Part shown: positions 9,089 to 17,648 of the stretch, in pieces | How positions within the stretch are numbered: the first letter of the stretch is position 1 | Layout of the letters: every line of letters begins with the position of its first letter | NCBI GenBank assembly: GCA_019240475.1 | Contig: JAFAYI010000019.1 | Span: 1 to 64,000 of the forward strand | Direction: 5' to 3' | From: Acidobacteriaceae bacterium | Lineage (GTDB): Bacteria; Acidobacteriota; Terriglobia; Bryobacterales; Bryobacteraceae | Length of the DNA stretch: 64,000 nt | Position numbers and translations under genes: made by a program | Notes under the pieces: generated by a model | Database searches by the model: none | The model's input: the letters and a program-made list of their open reading frames with translations, nothing else | What the model was told of the DNA's origin: nothing

Positions 9089-9754
9089 CTAAGAACGACC
9101 GCTTCTTCCATGCCTCGCGAACGCGAAACCCACGAGACCGGCCCCGAGCAATAGTACGGAAGCAGGCTCAGGTGCAGTGACAGGATCAGCGCTTGCCGTA
9201 AAGGTTGCCGAGAATGGGGAATCAAGCGGCAGGCTGTCAAGCATCTGCGCAACGGTCTCACCATCGAATGTCGCTGAGAATGTGCCGGTGAAGGTGTCCA
9301 CCTCCATCTGGGTGGCGGTGTCCCAAATGAATCCGTTTACGTCAAACGCGAGAACCGCGCCATCCAAAGTATTGGTTAGGGTAAACGGTCCCACGGCACC
9401 CGGCGGAATGTTGGTCGCCCATAGTTGCACGTTAGAACCACCGTTATCAAACGTCATGAAGGCGCCTGGAAGTGTCATGGTGCCGGCCGGTTCACTGAAG
9501 CTCTGAATTGTGCCAAACTCGCCTGGTGTAACGCCTGCGCTTGAAAATACACTCGAGTTGACGAGGGAAATTTCGAAGCTTCCATAGCCTGGAGCTGGTG
9601 AATATGGAGCTCCATTAGGATACTGACCAAAATCGATATAGTTGGAGCCGACTTGTGCCTCGCCGTCAATTCCCAACTGAATCGTCGAACCTGAAGCTGC
9701 GGTAACAAAAGATATCACTGTCGCCGCGATGAATAATCTCTGTTTTGTGTTCAC
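9089..9754 (-). CDS. PEP-CTERM sorting domain protein
   Basis: I chose the GTG at 9754 because GGGAGG sits 5 nt upstream. The product is 221 residues: an N-terminal signal peptide (about 1-22), a beta-rich body, and a C-terminal PEPASVLLLGAGLVGFAFARHGR. That tail is a textbook PEP-CTERM signal of Pro-Glu-Pro, hydrophobic helix and Arg-rich end. Such proteins are exported and then processed by an exosortase, often in exopolysaccharide-producing bacteria. No exosortase is present in this window. The body resembles generic PEP-CTERM proteins and gives no specific function. It converges on the beta-helix gene. Confidence 0.85.
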   Translation of the reverse strand: MNTKQRLFIAATVISFVTAASGSTIQLGIDGEAQVGSNYIDFGQYPNGAPYSPAPGYGSFEISLVNSSVFSSAGVTPGEFGTIQSFSEPAGTMTLPGAFMTFDNGGSNVQLWATNIPPGAVGPFTLTNTLDGAVLAFDVNGFIWDTATQMEVDTFTGTFSATFDGETVAQMLDSLPLDSPFSATFTASADPVTAPEPASVLLLGAGLVGFAFARHGRSGRS

Positions 9755-10115
9755 TCTTGCCTCCCTTATTTCGAATCGATACGTTAAAAGAGAGGCTAGG
9801 GCTGAGCAATTCTCAGGTCGCACATCTCAGACTGAACAAGGCTTCGTACTGGCGGTACTGACTACCGTGTTGGATCCGACACCGAGCGTTTCATAGCCCA
9901 CCCGGAAAGGCTTTCTGGTCCTCGGCCCTGATCACAGCCAAAAGCCGCTGGTGTGCCTTTGTGAAACTGCAATTGAGTGCAGCCCATCAGACCGATGAAT
10001 ACAGCGGCTGACAAGGGTTGCTATAAAGTTTGACTGAGCGTTTCCTAAGAATCGACCGGGGAATTACCGATAAGCCTGATGATCCCGTCAGTTTTCCCGG
10101 TTCGCCTGTAGGACG
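9755..10115. promoter_or_regulatory. Divergent promoter region
   Basis: This region separates the divergent PEP-CTERM and acyltransferase genes. On the minus strand, TTGCTC and TAACGT are spaced by 17 nt shortly before the Shine-Dalgarno site of the PEP-CTERM gene, a weak sigma-70-type promoter candidate. A 5-bp inverted repeat (cggta/taccg) lies near 9852-9866. Confidence 0.3.
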
Positions 10116-10997
10116 ATGCAGAACCTTTCATATCACTGCGAGATACTCGCACCGAACATCACTGATCCAAGTATTTGGACCGGCAGCTTTTCATGGGACG
10201 AGCGGCGCCATGCTCACCTGCTCCGATCGGCTCAGCAGTTGCGGGGACGGTGCTATCTCGCCGACGGGGCGGTTCGTCCAGAGCAGCTGGTTCCCGATGG
10301 GCGATTTACCACGCCGGACGACGAACGGAGTTGGCATTTTCTGGTTGTTGCAAATACCAATCGCGTGATCGGATGTGTCCGATACTCACTGTTCGACCCT
10401 CGTATAACCCGCTTTAACGATCTCAGGGCTAGTGACCTCGTGCAATTTGCAGACCGGGAATGGAGCCGCAAACTAGTTGCGATCGTTGAGGCGGACTTGG
10501 CACTTGCTCGCTCCCGAGGCTCCCTCTATGCCGAGTTGGGAGGATGGGCGATTGCTGAAGAATATCGCGGCACGAAGCTTGCTCTAGAAACCGTGCTTGC
10601 CTCCTATGCATGGGGCGCCCTGGTAAGGAATGGATGCATATGCTCATGCACGGCTACGGTCAGGCACGGTTCGGCTTCCATTCTGCGTCGCATTGGTGGG
10701 AGGCCGCTCGAGAGCACCGAGGGCACACTGCCTTTGTATTGGGATCCTCGATATGGCTGCGAGATGGAAATGCTGCGCTTCGATTCGCAGGCGGTTGTGC
10801 CGCGATACCGGCGACTCGTTGTCGAAATTCAAAGCCAACTGAAAAACAGAGCTGCCCTTCAGGCGGGTGGTGCTGCCAGTCAAGAGCAGTTCCGAGAAAG
10901 TCTTTTGAACCTTAGCCGTGCTCTGGAGGTGGGCCGCGGCTTGGTTCCGGCCCTCACGAATTCGCATCCAGCGGAGGTCAACCTACCGAATCGATAG
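10116..10997 (+). CDS. GNAT-like acyltransferase
   Basis: The 293-residue protein has a GNAT-like core at about residues 60-215. A VVANTNRVIGCVRY strand is followed by a helical region. Then comes LYAELGGWAIAEEYRGTKLA, which resembles the acceptor strand and CoA-binding loop, and a strand/helix with ASILRRIGGRPL. Proteins of this kind (acyl-homoserine-lactone-synthase or FeeM-like acyltransferases) accompany PEP-CTERM/exosortase loci in some bacteria. The divergent PEP-CTERM gene fits that, but the link is inferred. The ATG at 10116 is the first in frame, and the ribosome-binding site is weak. Substrate unknown. Confidence 0.6.
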   Translation: MQNLSYHCEILAPNITDPSIWTGSFSWDERRHAHLLRSAQQLRGRCYLADGAVRPEQLVPDGRFTTPDDERSWHFLVVANTNRVIGCVRYSLFDPRITRFNDLRASDLVQFADREWSRKLVAIVEADLALARSRGSLYAELGGWAIAEEYRGTKLALETVLASYAWGALVRNGCICSCTATVRHGSASILRRIGGRPLESTEGTLPLYWDPRYGCEMEMLRFDSQAVVPRYRRLVVEIQSQLKNRAALQAGGAASQEQFRESLLNLSRALEVGRGLVPALTNSHPAEVNLPNR

Positions 10998-11385
10998 CTT
11001 TGACGTTTGCCAGACGGATATGAGTAAGGGCGAAGGGCGACGCATACGGAGTGTGCATCGCCTTGGCGGAGCCAATCAGAAATCCTGCCCGGCTCCTTTC
11101 GCCCCGGGCCGCAAACTTTCGCTTGCGACCGGTTGTAGCAGTTATATCATGGAAGCGATTCCGAAAATGGTCCGCGCGGAAAATTGAGCCAACTTGGCCG
11201 AAGGAAGCATAAGGCAACGCACCACCTTGCTCTATACGCTCCCGCTGACGGTGGACTTAGAGGGAGAAATGGATCAGTGGCGTGACCCGTGCAAGATCTT
11301 GCGCAAGTTCTCGATCTGTGAGGGCCTTTAACCGCAAGAAAAACCGGCGAATGTAAACGAATTACAGCAGCTTACTTGAGCAAGG
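10998..11385. other. Intergenic stretch, no supported gene
   Basis: Only short motif-less frames are present. Nothing resembling a strong terminator follows the acyltransferase gene. Confidence 0.35.
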
Positions 11386-11667
11386 TTATAGCAAAGGCCG
11401 ACGATACACCGTGACGCCCGCGGCTTCAAGAAGATCAGCGTCCCGACTCGCGTCATCTCCGTTGATGAGGAGCGGTTTATTTCCTACGTTCACGAACAAG
11501 AGGTCAGCATCGTGGCGGTCTCGGCTACCTCGAAGTAGCGCACCGCTGCGCAGCGATCCCTTGGGATAGTATTCCGCCCCGACTATAGTCTGCACACTGA
11601 GAATGCCGCCGATGCTTAGACGTACCGTTGAATGAAGTTTTGCGGATATCGAGGATTGCTTGCGCAC
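11386..11667 (-). CDS. Hypothetical protein
   Basis: The 93-residue frame starts at a GTG (11667) with no clear Shine-Dalgarno site. The C-terminal half (ADLLFVNVGNKPLLINGDD, then EAAGVTVYRRPLL) alternates strand and helix like the end of a Rossmann- or PIN-like fold. The N-terminal part is less convincing, so this could be a truncated gene. It lies 15 nt downstream of the next minus-strand gene and may be co-transcribed with it. Confidence 0.4.
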   Translation of the reverse strand: MRKQSSISAKLHSTVRLSIGGILSVQTIVGAEYYPKGSLRSGALLRGSRDRHDADLLFVNVGNKPLLINGDDASRDADLLEAAGVTVYRRPLL

Positions 11668-11694
11668 GGGCGGCCCGCTAAGGAATCAACATCA

Positions 11695-11985
11695 TCAGCT
11701 TAGTAGACAGATGGCGGGTAAGCGAAGTTTTCCTAAGCCAAAGGTTAAGGTGCTTTGTTCTTCGGCTCTCTCAATCAGGTCGACTATGAAAACCTTCGTC
11801 AATTTGGAGTCCCATTCGATCTCCAGAAAGCGCGCACCGAGTTCCTCTCCTTTGACCAGGACTTCTGCGCCGGCCGGAATGAATTCAAGGACATGTCGAT
11901 CCCCACTCGGATAAACGCTCAAGATGGATTTGATGAGTGTATAGCGGGTTCCAGGAATTAACGCGGGGACATCGGAGGACTGCAT
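11695..11985 (-). CDS. Small conserved-looking protein, beta-barrel type
   Basis: From ATG 11985 (a GTG lies one codon upstream) the 96-residue product is mostly beta-strand: IPGTRYTLIKSILS, LEFIPAGAEVLVKG, ARFLEIEWDSKLTKVFIVDL. This resembles small SH3-like or single-sheet proteins that I have seen annotated only as hypothetical in acidobacteria; that recollection is unchecked. Co-directional with the 11386 ORF. Function unknown. Confidence 0.55.
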   Translation of the reverse strand: MQSSDVPALIPGTRYTLIKSILSVYPSGDRHVLEFIPAGAEVLVKGEELGARFLEIEWDSKLTKVFIVDLIERAEEQSTLTFGLGKLRLPAICLLS

Positions 11986-12281
11986 CACATAACACCAGAA
12001 TTAATGTGAAGTTTTTGGCTCGAAGATCTCGGGGCAATAGGAGATCCCTTACCCCATAATGCCACTTGGTTTTAGAGTAAGATTGGCAGCAGAAGTGAAC
12101 CATAGCCCATTCCGTCCGCCACTGGAGACACAAGCAATGCGGCGGTATTGTCATCGCCATGGGCAACTTCGTCAGATGCTTAGCGTGCAAGCGCGAAGGG
12201 CCGAGGGGTGCCGTAGACCGCTTCAACGCCGTCCTGTACTGCAGGGCACGGAACCATCCGCCCTGAAAGCCAGGATGCTCC
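11986..12281. other. Intergenic stretch, no supported gene
   Basis: Short frames on both strands lack motifs. It probably contains the promoter of the minus-strand small genes. Confidence 0.3.
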
Positions 12282-12911
12282 TCACTGATCGCGCGGTGAC
12301 GTTTTGGATCGATCCTCCGTTTTTATCGCACGGACAAATTGTTGCTTCAACTCCTTAAAATCGATGTTGAAGTCCGCTGGAATCTTGCCTTCGTGCATGA
12401 ACCGCGACAGAAGACTCAGTTCTGTGAGAAGCGCGTCCGATTCGTCCGCGTCTCCCATTGCATGTGTGAGTTCGTGGCCCGAGACGACGACCATCATCCA
12501 GAGGATCGCATCTTGGCGCGTGCGAGTGTGCGTTTCAGCGAGTAGTTTATATTGATCGAAATTGAAGTAAATAGGCCATGTCGCGTTGATGGTGAATGCA
12601 ATGGAGCGGTGCGCCTTTGCGACAAGCTCCGGTTTTGCCCGCAGGTCCGGCATTCCGCGAAGGAATGCTCCGAAATCCTTCACGACCACCACCCGATCGC
12701 AAGGAATCTCATAGCCTTGCGGCATGGAGCGAAGGACCTCGTCGATGAAATCGTCGCCGCTGCAGGATCGCTCGGTTAGTGCGCTCTTCGCCTGCCGCGC
12801 GTGCGCCTGGGATGCCGGCCCGGCGGCCAAAGCAAGGGCCAAGAGCACGCCGTAAGAACGGGAGCGTGTCCACAGGCGCCCGCTCCAGGAGCGGCGGGCA
12901 ACGGGCTGCAT
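12282..12911 (-). CDS. Secreted putative zinc metallopeptidase (HExxH)
   Basis: The 209-residue protein has an Arg-rich N-terminus and a hydrophobic segment (residues about 20-36, with an AHA cleavage site), so it is probably exported. HELTH at residues 146-150 is a canonical HExxH zinc motif in the middle of a helix, and a downstream acidic segment (GDADESDALLTE) could supply the third ligand. No named peptidase family is recognised. The gene is divergent from an XRE regulator 86 bp away. A good minus-strand promoter lies only 6 nt before the ATG, which points to a leaderless mRNA or to a start further inside. Confidence 0.7.
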   Translation of the reverse strand: MQPVARRSWSGRLWTRSRSYGVLLALALAAGPASQAHARQAKSALTERSCSGDDFIDEVLRSMPQGYEIPCDRVVVVKDFGAFLRGMPDLRAKPELVAKAHRSIAFTINATWPIYFNFDQYKLLAETHTRTRQDAILWMMVVVSGHELTHAMGDADESDALLTELSLLSRFMHEGKIPADFNIDFKELKQQFVRAIKTEDRSKTSPRDQ

Positions 12912-12917
12912 ATGCAG

Positions 12918-12946
12918 ACTATACTCTTGTTTACTATACTATGCAA
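12918..12946 (-). promoter_or_regulatory. Sigma-70-type promoter of the metallopeptidase gene with repeated ACTATACT boxes
   Basis: Reading the minus strand, TTGCAT (12946-12941), a 17-nt spacer and TATAGT (12923-12918) form a near-consensus promoter. The next six bases lead straight into ATG 12911. On the plus strand the octamer actatact occurs at 12918-12925 and again at 12933-12940, 15 bp apart. These are candidate operator half-sites for the XRE protein encoded divergently. Confidence 0.55.
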
Positions 12947-12997
12947 GCTCATACTCTGTAGCATTATGCTCTCCGTTTGTTGCAGCATCTCCCGTAG

Positions 12998-13276
12998 ATG
13001 CAACGACATCCCAGGAAGCGCGTTACCCCGGAGCAGGCCTTTGCCAAGGTCCTGCGCGCTGTTCGGACGGAGAGCGGTCTGTCTCAGGAAAAGCTGGCGC
13101 TCGAGAGCGGGTATCACCGGACGTATGTCGGGATGTTGGAACGGGGTCTCATGAATCCTACGCTCCACACCATCCTTAGCTTGGCATCGGTTCTCGGGAT
13201 TTCGGCCGGTGATCTCATCGCCAGGACGGAGGCGATTTTGGGGCCGGGCTGGAAACGCGAACGGGAAGAGAATTAG
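12998..13276 (+). CDS. XRE-family HTH regulator
   Basis: The 92-residue protein is almost entirely one HTH_3 domain: FAKVLRAVRTESGLSQEKLA, then YHRTYVGMLERG, then PTLHTILSLASVLG. This is the arrangement of small phage- or restriction-controller-type repressors. The divergent metallopeptidase gene and the repeated octamers in between suggest that it controls that promoter and possibly its own. Target assignment is inference. Confidence 0.85.
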   Translation: MQRHPRKRVTPEQAFAKVLRAVRTESGLSQEKLALESGYHRTYVGMLERGLMNPTLHTILSLASVLGISAGDLIARTEAILGPGWKREREEN

Positions 13277-13416
13277 CGTCAGGGGCGCATCCTATCAGAA
13301 CGATTTCCGGAACGAGTCGAGGCTCGCGGCAGGTCTTGCCGGATCGGATGAAGTGGGCGGGGAACGTGATCGTTAGAAACTGTCAGCCAGCGGCAAGAAG
13401 CATCTGCTTGACCACC

Positions 13417-13752
13417 TCATGACGGCTTCGAACCTCGCTGGTTGGTCGTCCGCCTCGATTGTTTCGATGCAGGTCTCCCTTCGCCGGCTTTTCCGTTCCG
13501 CTTCTCCCAATCCTCTGAGCGCCTGCCGCACGCCGTCCAGGCGCGGAGTTCCTTGTCGCCAAGCGCTTGGACAACTTGATAGCGGGACCAAGCAGCGGCT
13601 TCCTCGGTAAGCATGCGGCAGCCATCAAAGAGATCCCGGTTCGCGAATTCCGCGCGGGAGAGCAGGTCGATGGCGGAGAGCGCCTGCTCGAAGCCTTGGC
13701 TCAACGAATCGAGTGCCGTGTAGATCGCCGCCGTTGACATCCGTCGTGGCAT
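13417..13752 (-). CDS. Hypothetical protein, last gene of the mobile-element strand block
   Basis: I chose ATG 13752 because an AGGGA-containing stretch lies upstream; the frame is open to 13875. The 111-residue product is helical (AIYTALDSLSQGFEQALSA, then LLSRAEF, then LTEEAAAWSRYQVVQALGD) with a basic, disordered C-terminus. No family recognised. It lies about 225 bp downstream of the VWA membrane protein on the same strand, so it may or may not share its transcript. Confidence 0.5.
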   Translation of the reverse strand: MPRRMSTAAIYTALDSLSQGFEQALSAIDLLSRAEFANRDLFDGCRMLTEEAAAWSRYQVVQALGDKELRAWTACGRRSEDWEKRNGKAGEGRPASKQSRRTTNQRGSKPS

Positions 13753-13977
13753 GGTGCAACGTTCCCTTCGATTGCGGCAGGATCGGCACGCGCGTGCCGC
13801 GTGCACAGCACACGCGCGTTTTTGCCGCGTCTCAGGTTGCCAGACTGCCCGATATTTGTAAAGGTCTTTTTTCATGAATTGGCGTGGGCTGCCAGAATCC
13901 GCGAGATACAGCTTTACGTGCTACATAAAGGACATCGTCAGTGCATCCGAGGCATCGGTGCATACGCCGAACGCAAT

Positions 13978-15555
13978 TTAATCTCCAGCGGCCCGGGAAT
14001 TGGGGAGCATCGAATAGTCCTTTACGCTTGCTCCGGCTCGCTCGAAGTAGGCGAGCCAGAACGCGCGTATCCATTCCCAGTCGGCGACTTGTCGCCGGTC
14101 GGCATTCGCTCCCGAGACCGCGACCTCTACCCCGGAAAGATCGGCCAGCAATCCGCGCTGTTCGAGATTGACAATCGCTCGATCGATTGAGAGGAGCGTG
14201 GGCCGTTCCAGATTGAGGTCTCGCGTCACATGCCGCATGTCGGAATAAAGAATGAGAGATCTCTTGCGCCCCGACGCTTCCTTTCGGAAGAGTTCGCCTG
14301 CGAAGCAGAGCGCGCCCAAGACGTCGGTACCCGGTGCGGTGGGAGCCAGTCGCGATGCACGCTTCATCCACGCGCCGATCAGTTCTCGCCTCGCGGCTTC
14401 GAGCCGCTCGCCGAAATAGCCGCGGTCCGGCGAGACCTCGGCCTGGAGCAGTATATAAGGATCGGCGAAGCTCGACTCGGTGATGCCGATCACGGTGATT
14501 CGGGTATCGGGTTCAACCGATCCGAGCAGCCGCTCGATGCCCGTCACATTCTTTTCAAACGCCGTTTTGCCGTCGCGTCCCTTCACATTCTCGGAGGTCG
14601 AGCTGTCGAGCGCCACCACTACAGCGGCCCTTGTTTGCGCCGAGAGCATGCGGTGTCCGAAAAAAAGCAGGCAGAGCGACAGCATGAGGCCTTTCGCAAT
14701 CGCCTTGCGGGCCGTGCGCGTGAGCATTGCACGGTAAAAGTCGCGCCAGAACGTGGCAACGAATATCGAGGGTCCGTTCGTAAGCGCTGTGAGTTCATAG
14801 ATGACAGCGCCGAGTTTCCCGCGGACCGCCGCGAGATCTTCCGAAATGCGCTCGGGATCCTCGCCGGGCTTTGTTCCCAGAACGAGTGCCCGATGGATCG
14901 CGATGCCCGCCCCGAGATCGATCGCGAGAGCGAGGCATAGCATCAGCCATTCGAGCGAACTGTGGGTGGCATCGTAGAAGGAGGGCTGCGCCCGTCCCGA
15001 AGCGGATTCGCCGTCGATCACGACCGCCGGCTTCGGTTCTTGCAGTTGCCGAGTAAGAAGATTGCCGCGGACAGCGGCAAGCAGCATGCCGCCCGCAAGC
15101 GCCGCGACGAACACGGCCGAAATGACCACTCGCAGCAGCTTCTCGCTCTTCCACGCGCGTAGGAACTCCTCGACCGCGAAAGGAATGACGAGCGCGATCC
15201 CGAAACAGTAAAGGTTGCCGACCAAGCCGAGGCGATAGGGCCGAAGCGCAATCATCGCGAAGAGAAATGCGGCGACGACAAGGATCGGGCCGACTGTCCA
15301 ATAGTAAAGCGGCGAATAGCGCTCGCGGATGGCTGCCTGCGCCTGTTCTGCGATACGCAGCCGCTCGGTAAGCGCCCGATCCCGTGCGCTCAAATACTCG
15401 CCTTCGAAGCGTAAGGTATTGATCCGCGCTTCGTTCGCAAGCCTGATGCGCTCGCGTTCGCTTTCGCTAAAGTCCTCCGCGCGTGAGGCGATCTGCTCGA
15501 CGGCGTGGTAGCCAAGTTCAGTCCCGATCTCATCGTTCGTTTCGTACGTGTTCAT
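13978..15555 (-). CDS. Multi-pass membrane protein with extracytoplasmic VWA-like domain
   Basis: ATG 15555 follows AAGGAG at good spacing, giving 525 residues. A cytoplasmic coiled-coil-like N-terminus (about 1-80) precedes five hydrophobic segments at about 84-104, 109-130, 140-160, 200-226 and 285-300. After the last comes a von Willebrand factor A-like domain beginning AAVVVALDSSTS, whose DSSTS is a MIDAS metal-site motif (DxSxS). It continues through SLILYSDMRH to the C-terminus. The protein sits at the end of the integrative-element gene block and could be a surface or mating-type factor. That role is inferred only from position. Confidence 0.7.
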   Translation of the reverse strand: MNTYETNDEIGTELGYHAVEQIASRAEDFSESERERIRLANEARINTLRFEGEYLSARDRALTERLRIAEQAQAAIRERYSPLYYWTVGPILVVAAFLFAMIALRPYRLGLVGNLYCFGIALVIPFAVEEFLRAWKSEKLLRVVISAVFVAALAGGMLLAAVRGNLLTRQLQEPKPAVVIDGESASGRAQPSFYDATHSSLEWLMLCLALAIDLGAGIAIHRALVLGTKPGEDPERISEDLAAVRGKLGAVIYELTALTNGPSIFVATFWRDFYRAMLTRTARKAIAKGLMLSLCLLFFGHRMLSAQTRAAVVVALDSSTSENVKGRDGKTAFEKNVTGIERLLGSVEPDTRITVIGITESSFADPYILLQAEVSPDRGYFGERLEAARRELIGAWMKRASRLAPTAPGTDVLGALCFAGELFRKEASGRKRSLILYSDMRHVTRDLNLERPTLLSIDRAIVNLEQRGLLADLSGVEVAVSGANADRRQVADWEWIRAFWLAYFERAGASVKDYSMLPNSRAAGD

Positions 15556-15618
15556 GTTCCATCTCCTTCCATCAAAAAAGGAGCCTGTCATCGTGACAGG
15601 ACTCCGCTAAGCAAAGAG

Positions 15619-15837
15619 CTAATTAGCTTCGAGGACCTTGCGGGCCTCTTCGAGTTTTTGGAGCTGGCGGCGCGCCTCCTTCAGCTCCTCTTCTTTCTTT
15701 GTGACATCGGCGCGAACACGGCTGATCTGATCGAGGACAACTTCCGCCGGGGTTTTCTTCTTCCACGGTTTCCGTTCGTCGGGGACGTTGCGACCGGACT
15801 TCGGCGGTGCCGGGTCCGGTTGTTTTGGGGTTGGCAT
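15619..15837 (-). CDS. Small coiled-coil protein of the integrative element
   Basis: ATG 15837 is placed by AAGGAGG 6 nt upstream, within the end of the integrase gene, whose stop is 1 nt away. The 72-residue product has a Pro/Lys-rich N-terminus and a C-terminal coiled coil (VLDQISRVRADVTKKEEELK, then EARRQLQKLEEARKVLEAN). Tight coupling to the integrase gene argues for a shared role, for example as an accessory or regulatory subunit. No family recognised. Confidence 0.65.
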   Translation of the reverse strand: MPTPKQPDPAPPKSGRNVPDERKPWKKKTPAEVVLDQISRVRADVTKKEEELKEARRQLQKLEEARKVLEAN

Positions 15838-15838
15838 G

Positions 15839-16864
15839 TCATGCCTCCTTTTCGCTGTCGAATGGTTGTTTCTGGTTGCGCACCCAGCGTTCGAGTTTCC
15901 GGATCGCTTCACGCTTGGCCGGAAGCTCGACGTGGGTGTAAATGGCGTTGATGTCTTCGCCGGTCGAGTGGCCCATGAGCGCTTTGCGGACTTCCTGCAT
16001 GACGCCCGCCTCCATGAGCCGGGTATTAAAGGTATGCCGGAGGTCGTGGAACCGGCAATAGCGGATTTCCGCGCGGCGCATGGCGGTCTTCCACGCGGTT
16101 TTGATTTGCTGGATCGGGTTTGCCTGGAAGGTGAAGACGAGTCCCGCGTCCTGCCGCCGTTCGGTAAGCAGGCTAGCGAGTCGCTCCGTCAGCGGAATCT
16201 CGCGGCTCTCGCCTCCGGCGGTCTTCGATTGGGTGACAAAAAGCAAGTTCCGCCCAAGATCGACGTGTTCCCACAATTGGTGGAGGAGCTCGCCGCGCCG
16301 CATCCCGGTGTCGAGCGCCGCCATGATGATTGGGCGGAGGTGCGAAGCGGCGGCCGCGAGCAGGCGCTCTTCGGCTCCGCATCCGAGGATCGCGCGCGGC
16401 TTGCGCCGCTCGGGTACGAGGCGTAGCCGGGTAAGCGGATTCGCGGTGAGGAACCCCTCGTCTTGCGCCCAGTAGAGAATGTGGCGCAAGGCTTGGAGAT
16501 CGCGGTTGATGGTCGTGTCCGTGACGGATTTTGCCGCGTGCCGTCGCCGTCGGTAATCGGCGACGATCGATTTGTGGATCCGGCCGATGGGGATCCCGCT
16601 CCAGTAGGGAAGCAGGATCTTCAAGCGGTCCAGGTGCCAGGGACGCGCCCCGCCTTCGGCAAGGAAGCGGGCGGCGAGTTCCCCGAAGGGCATCTGAGGT
16701 TTGGGCTCGACGATTTGATGTCGCGAGCGGGTCAGGTCTTCTTTGAAGCGCTGTTCAATGGACTCGGCAAGCCGGCGGTTGCCGGTTCCCGTCGATTGCG
16801 AATGGCGGATACCGTCCTGGAAGAGATAGCTCCAGTACACGTTCCTGCGTTTATAAAGGCTCAC
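15839..16864 (-). CDS. Tyrosine recombinase / phage-type integrase
   Basis: I chose GTG 16864 because AAAGGAGG lies upstream and the start overlaps the previous gene's TGA (GTGA). The 341-residue protein has an N-terminal arm-binding-like strand region (VSLYKRRNVYWSYL), a SAM-like core-binding domain (about 58-145) and the catalytic domain. R189 (TGMR), K214, H273 and R276 (HDLRH), H299 (GHS) and Y309 (IYTH) form a complete R-K-H-R-H-Y set, so the enzyme should be active. It is preceded by an Xis-like HTH gene. The att site is unknown; the tRNA-Pro 16 kb away is a possible but unproven target. Confidence 0.9.
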   Translation of the reverse strand: MSLYKRRNVYWSYLFQDGIRHSQSTGTGNRRLAESIEQRFKEDLTRSRHQIVEPKPQMPFGELAARFLAEGGARPWHLDRLKILLPYWSGIPIGRIHKSIVADYRRRRHAAKSVTDTTINRDLQALRHILYWAQDEGFLTANPLTRLRLVPERRKPRAILGCGAEERLLAAAASHLRPIIMAALDTGMRRGELLHQLWEHVDLGRNLLFVTQSKTAGGESREIPLTERLASLLTERRQDAGLVFTFQANPIQQIKTAWKTAMRRAEIRYCRFHDLRHTFNTRLMEAGVMQEVRKALMGHSTGEDINAIYTHVELPAKREAIRKLERWVRNQKQPFDSEKEA

Positions 16865-17208
16865 GGCTTCATTCCTCCTTTCTGCTGGCGCGCGAGAAGC
16901 CAGCGAATGACTTGGTTGCGGTAGAAGATCAGTTTTCCGTTGGGCGTCGGCCGCTCGTGCGGCAGGCCCGCCGGAAGGTATCGTTGGCGTACCGTCCAGG
17001 GCGAGCAGCCGATCACGTGAGCGGCCTCCCGGATCGAGAGCGGCGCGCCTAAGGCATCGGCGATGGGCGTCGGAATCTGCGCTTGCGCCTGCGGGTACTG
17101 CTGCGGGCAGCTCTGCCCGAGGCAGATCGGCAGGGAAGCGTGTGTTTGCCGAGATTTGCGTCCGAGGTGCAAACCCGACTTGCGTGTCTCCTCCTCCGTC
17201 CGTCTCAC
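16861..17208 (-). CDS. Excisionase-like MerR/HTH_17 DNA-binding protein
   Basis: GTG 17208 has GGGGAGG upstream and overlaps the previous stop by 4 nt; the product is 115 residues. The N-terminal 50 residues are polar and Gln/Pro-rich. The C-terminal 60 form a winged-helix of the excisionase type: APLSIREAAHVIGCSPWTV, then GKLIFYRNQVIRWLLARQ. Placed directly before the integrase, it is probably the recombination directionality factor or a regulator of it. Confidence 0.75.
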   Translation of the reverse strand: MRRTEEETRKSGLHLGRKSRQTHASLPICLGQSCPQQYPQAQAQIPTPIADALGAPLSIREAAHVIGCSPWTVRQRYLPAGLPHERPTPNGKLIFYRNQVIRWLLARQQKGGMKP

Positions 17209-17642
17209 GAATGCCTCCCCTTCCCGCCGCCTTGTTCGCGTCGGCGTTTGAGCATGCGAGCAATCGCATTCCGGAACCAGGCCGGAAGCTCCGACCAGAG
17301 CCACCAGAGAATGCCGAGCAGAATGAGGAGCTTCACGAGAGCGAATTGCAGAGCGGGATTTTCGCGAACGGCCTCGATGCCCGCTGCGAGCGTGACGACG
17401 GAAGCGATTGCGAGAAAGAGACCGGGGACGAGTTTCAAAAGATACTCGATGACCGGCGCCCAAAGCGGCGTTCGCGGCTGCGGCGTCGAGAGATCCCGGC
17501 TGCCGCACTCGGCGCAGATCTCTGCGTTCCGGGAATTCGCATGGCCGCGCGGACAGAGCTTCACGTTGTAGCTCCGGCCGCAGAAATTGCAGTAACGCGG
17601 TTCGCCTGGGGTGATCTTTTGGCAGTTGTAGCAGTAGCGCAT
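17205..17642 (-). CDS. Double zinc-ribbon membrane protein
   Basis: The 145-residue protein opens with CYNCQKITPGEPRYCNFCG, a first four-cysteine ribbon, and then has CPRGH and CAECG, a second. Two hydrophobic segments follow (about 62-86 and 97-118), and the C-terminus is basic. The ATG at 17642 lies 6 nt after the replication-relaxation stop, and the gene's end overlaps the Xis-like gene. Double zinc ribbons on membrane anchors are common but functionally vague. Here one could tether element proteins or DNA to the membrane. Confidence 0.75.
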   Translation of the reverse strand: MRYCYNCQKITPGEPRYCNFCGRSYNVKLCPRGHANSRNAEICAECGSRDLSTPQPRTPLWAPVIEYLLKLVPGLFLAIASVVTLAAGIEAVRENPALQFALVKLLILLGILWWLWSELPAWFRNAIARMLKRRREQGGGKGRHS

Positions 17643-17648
17643 GGGAAT

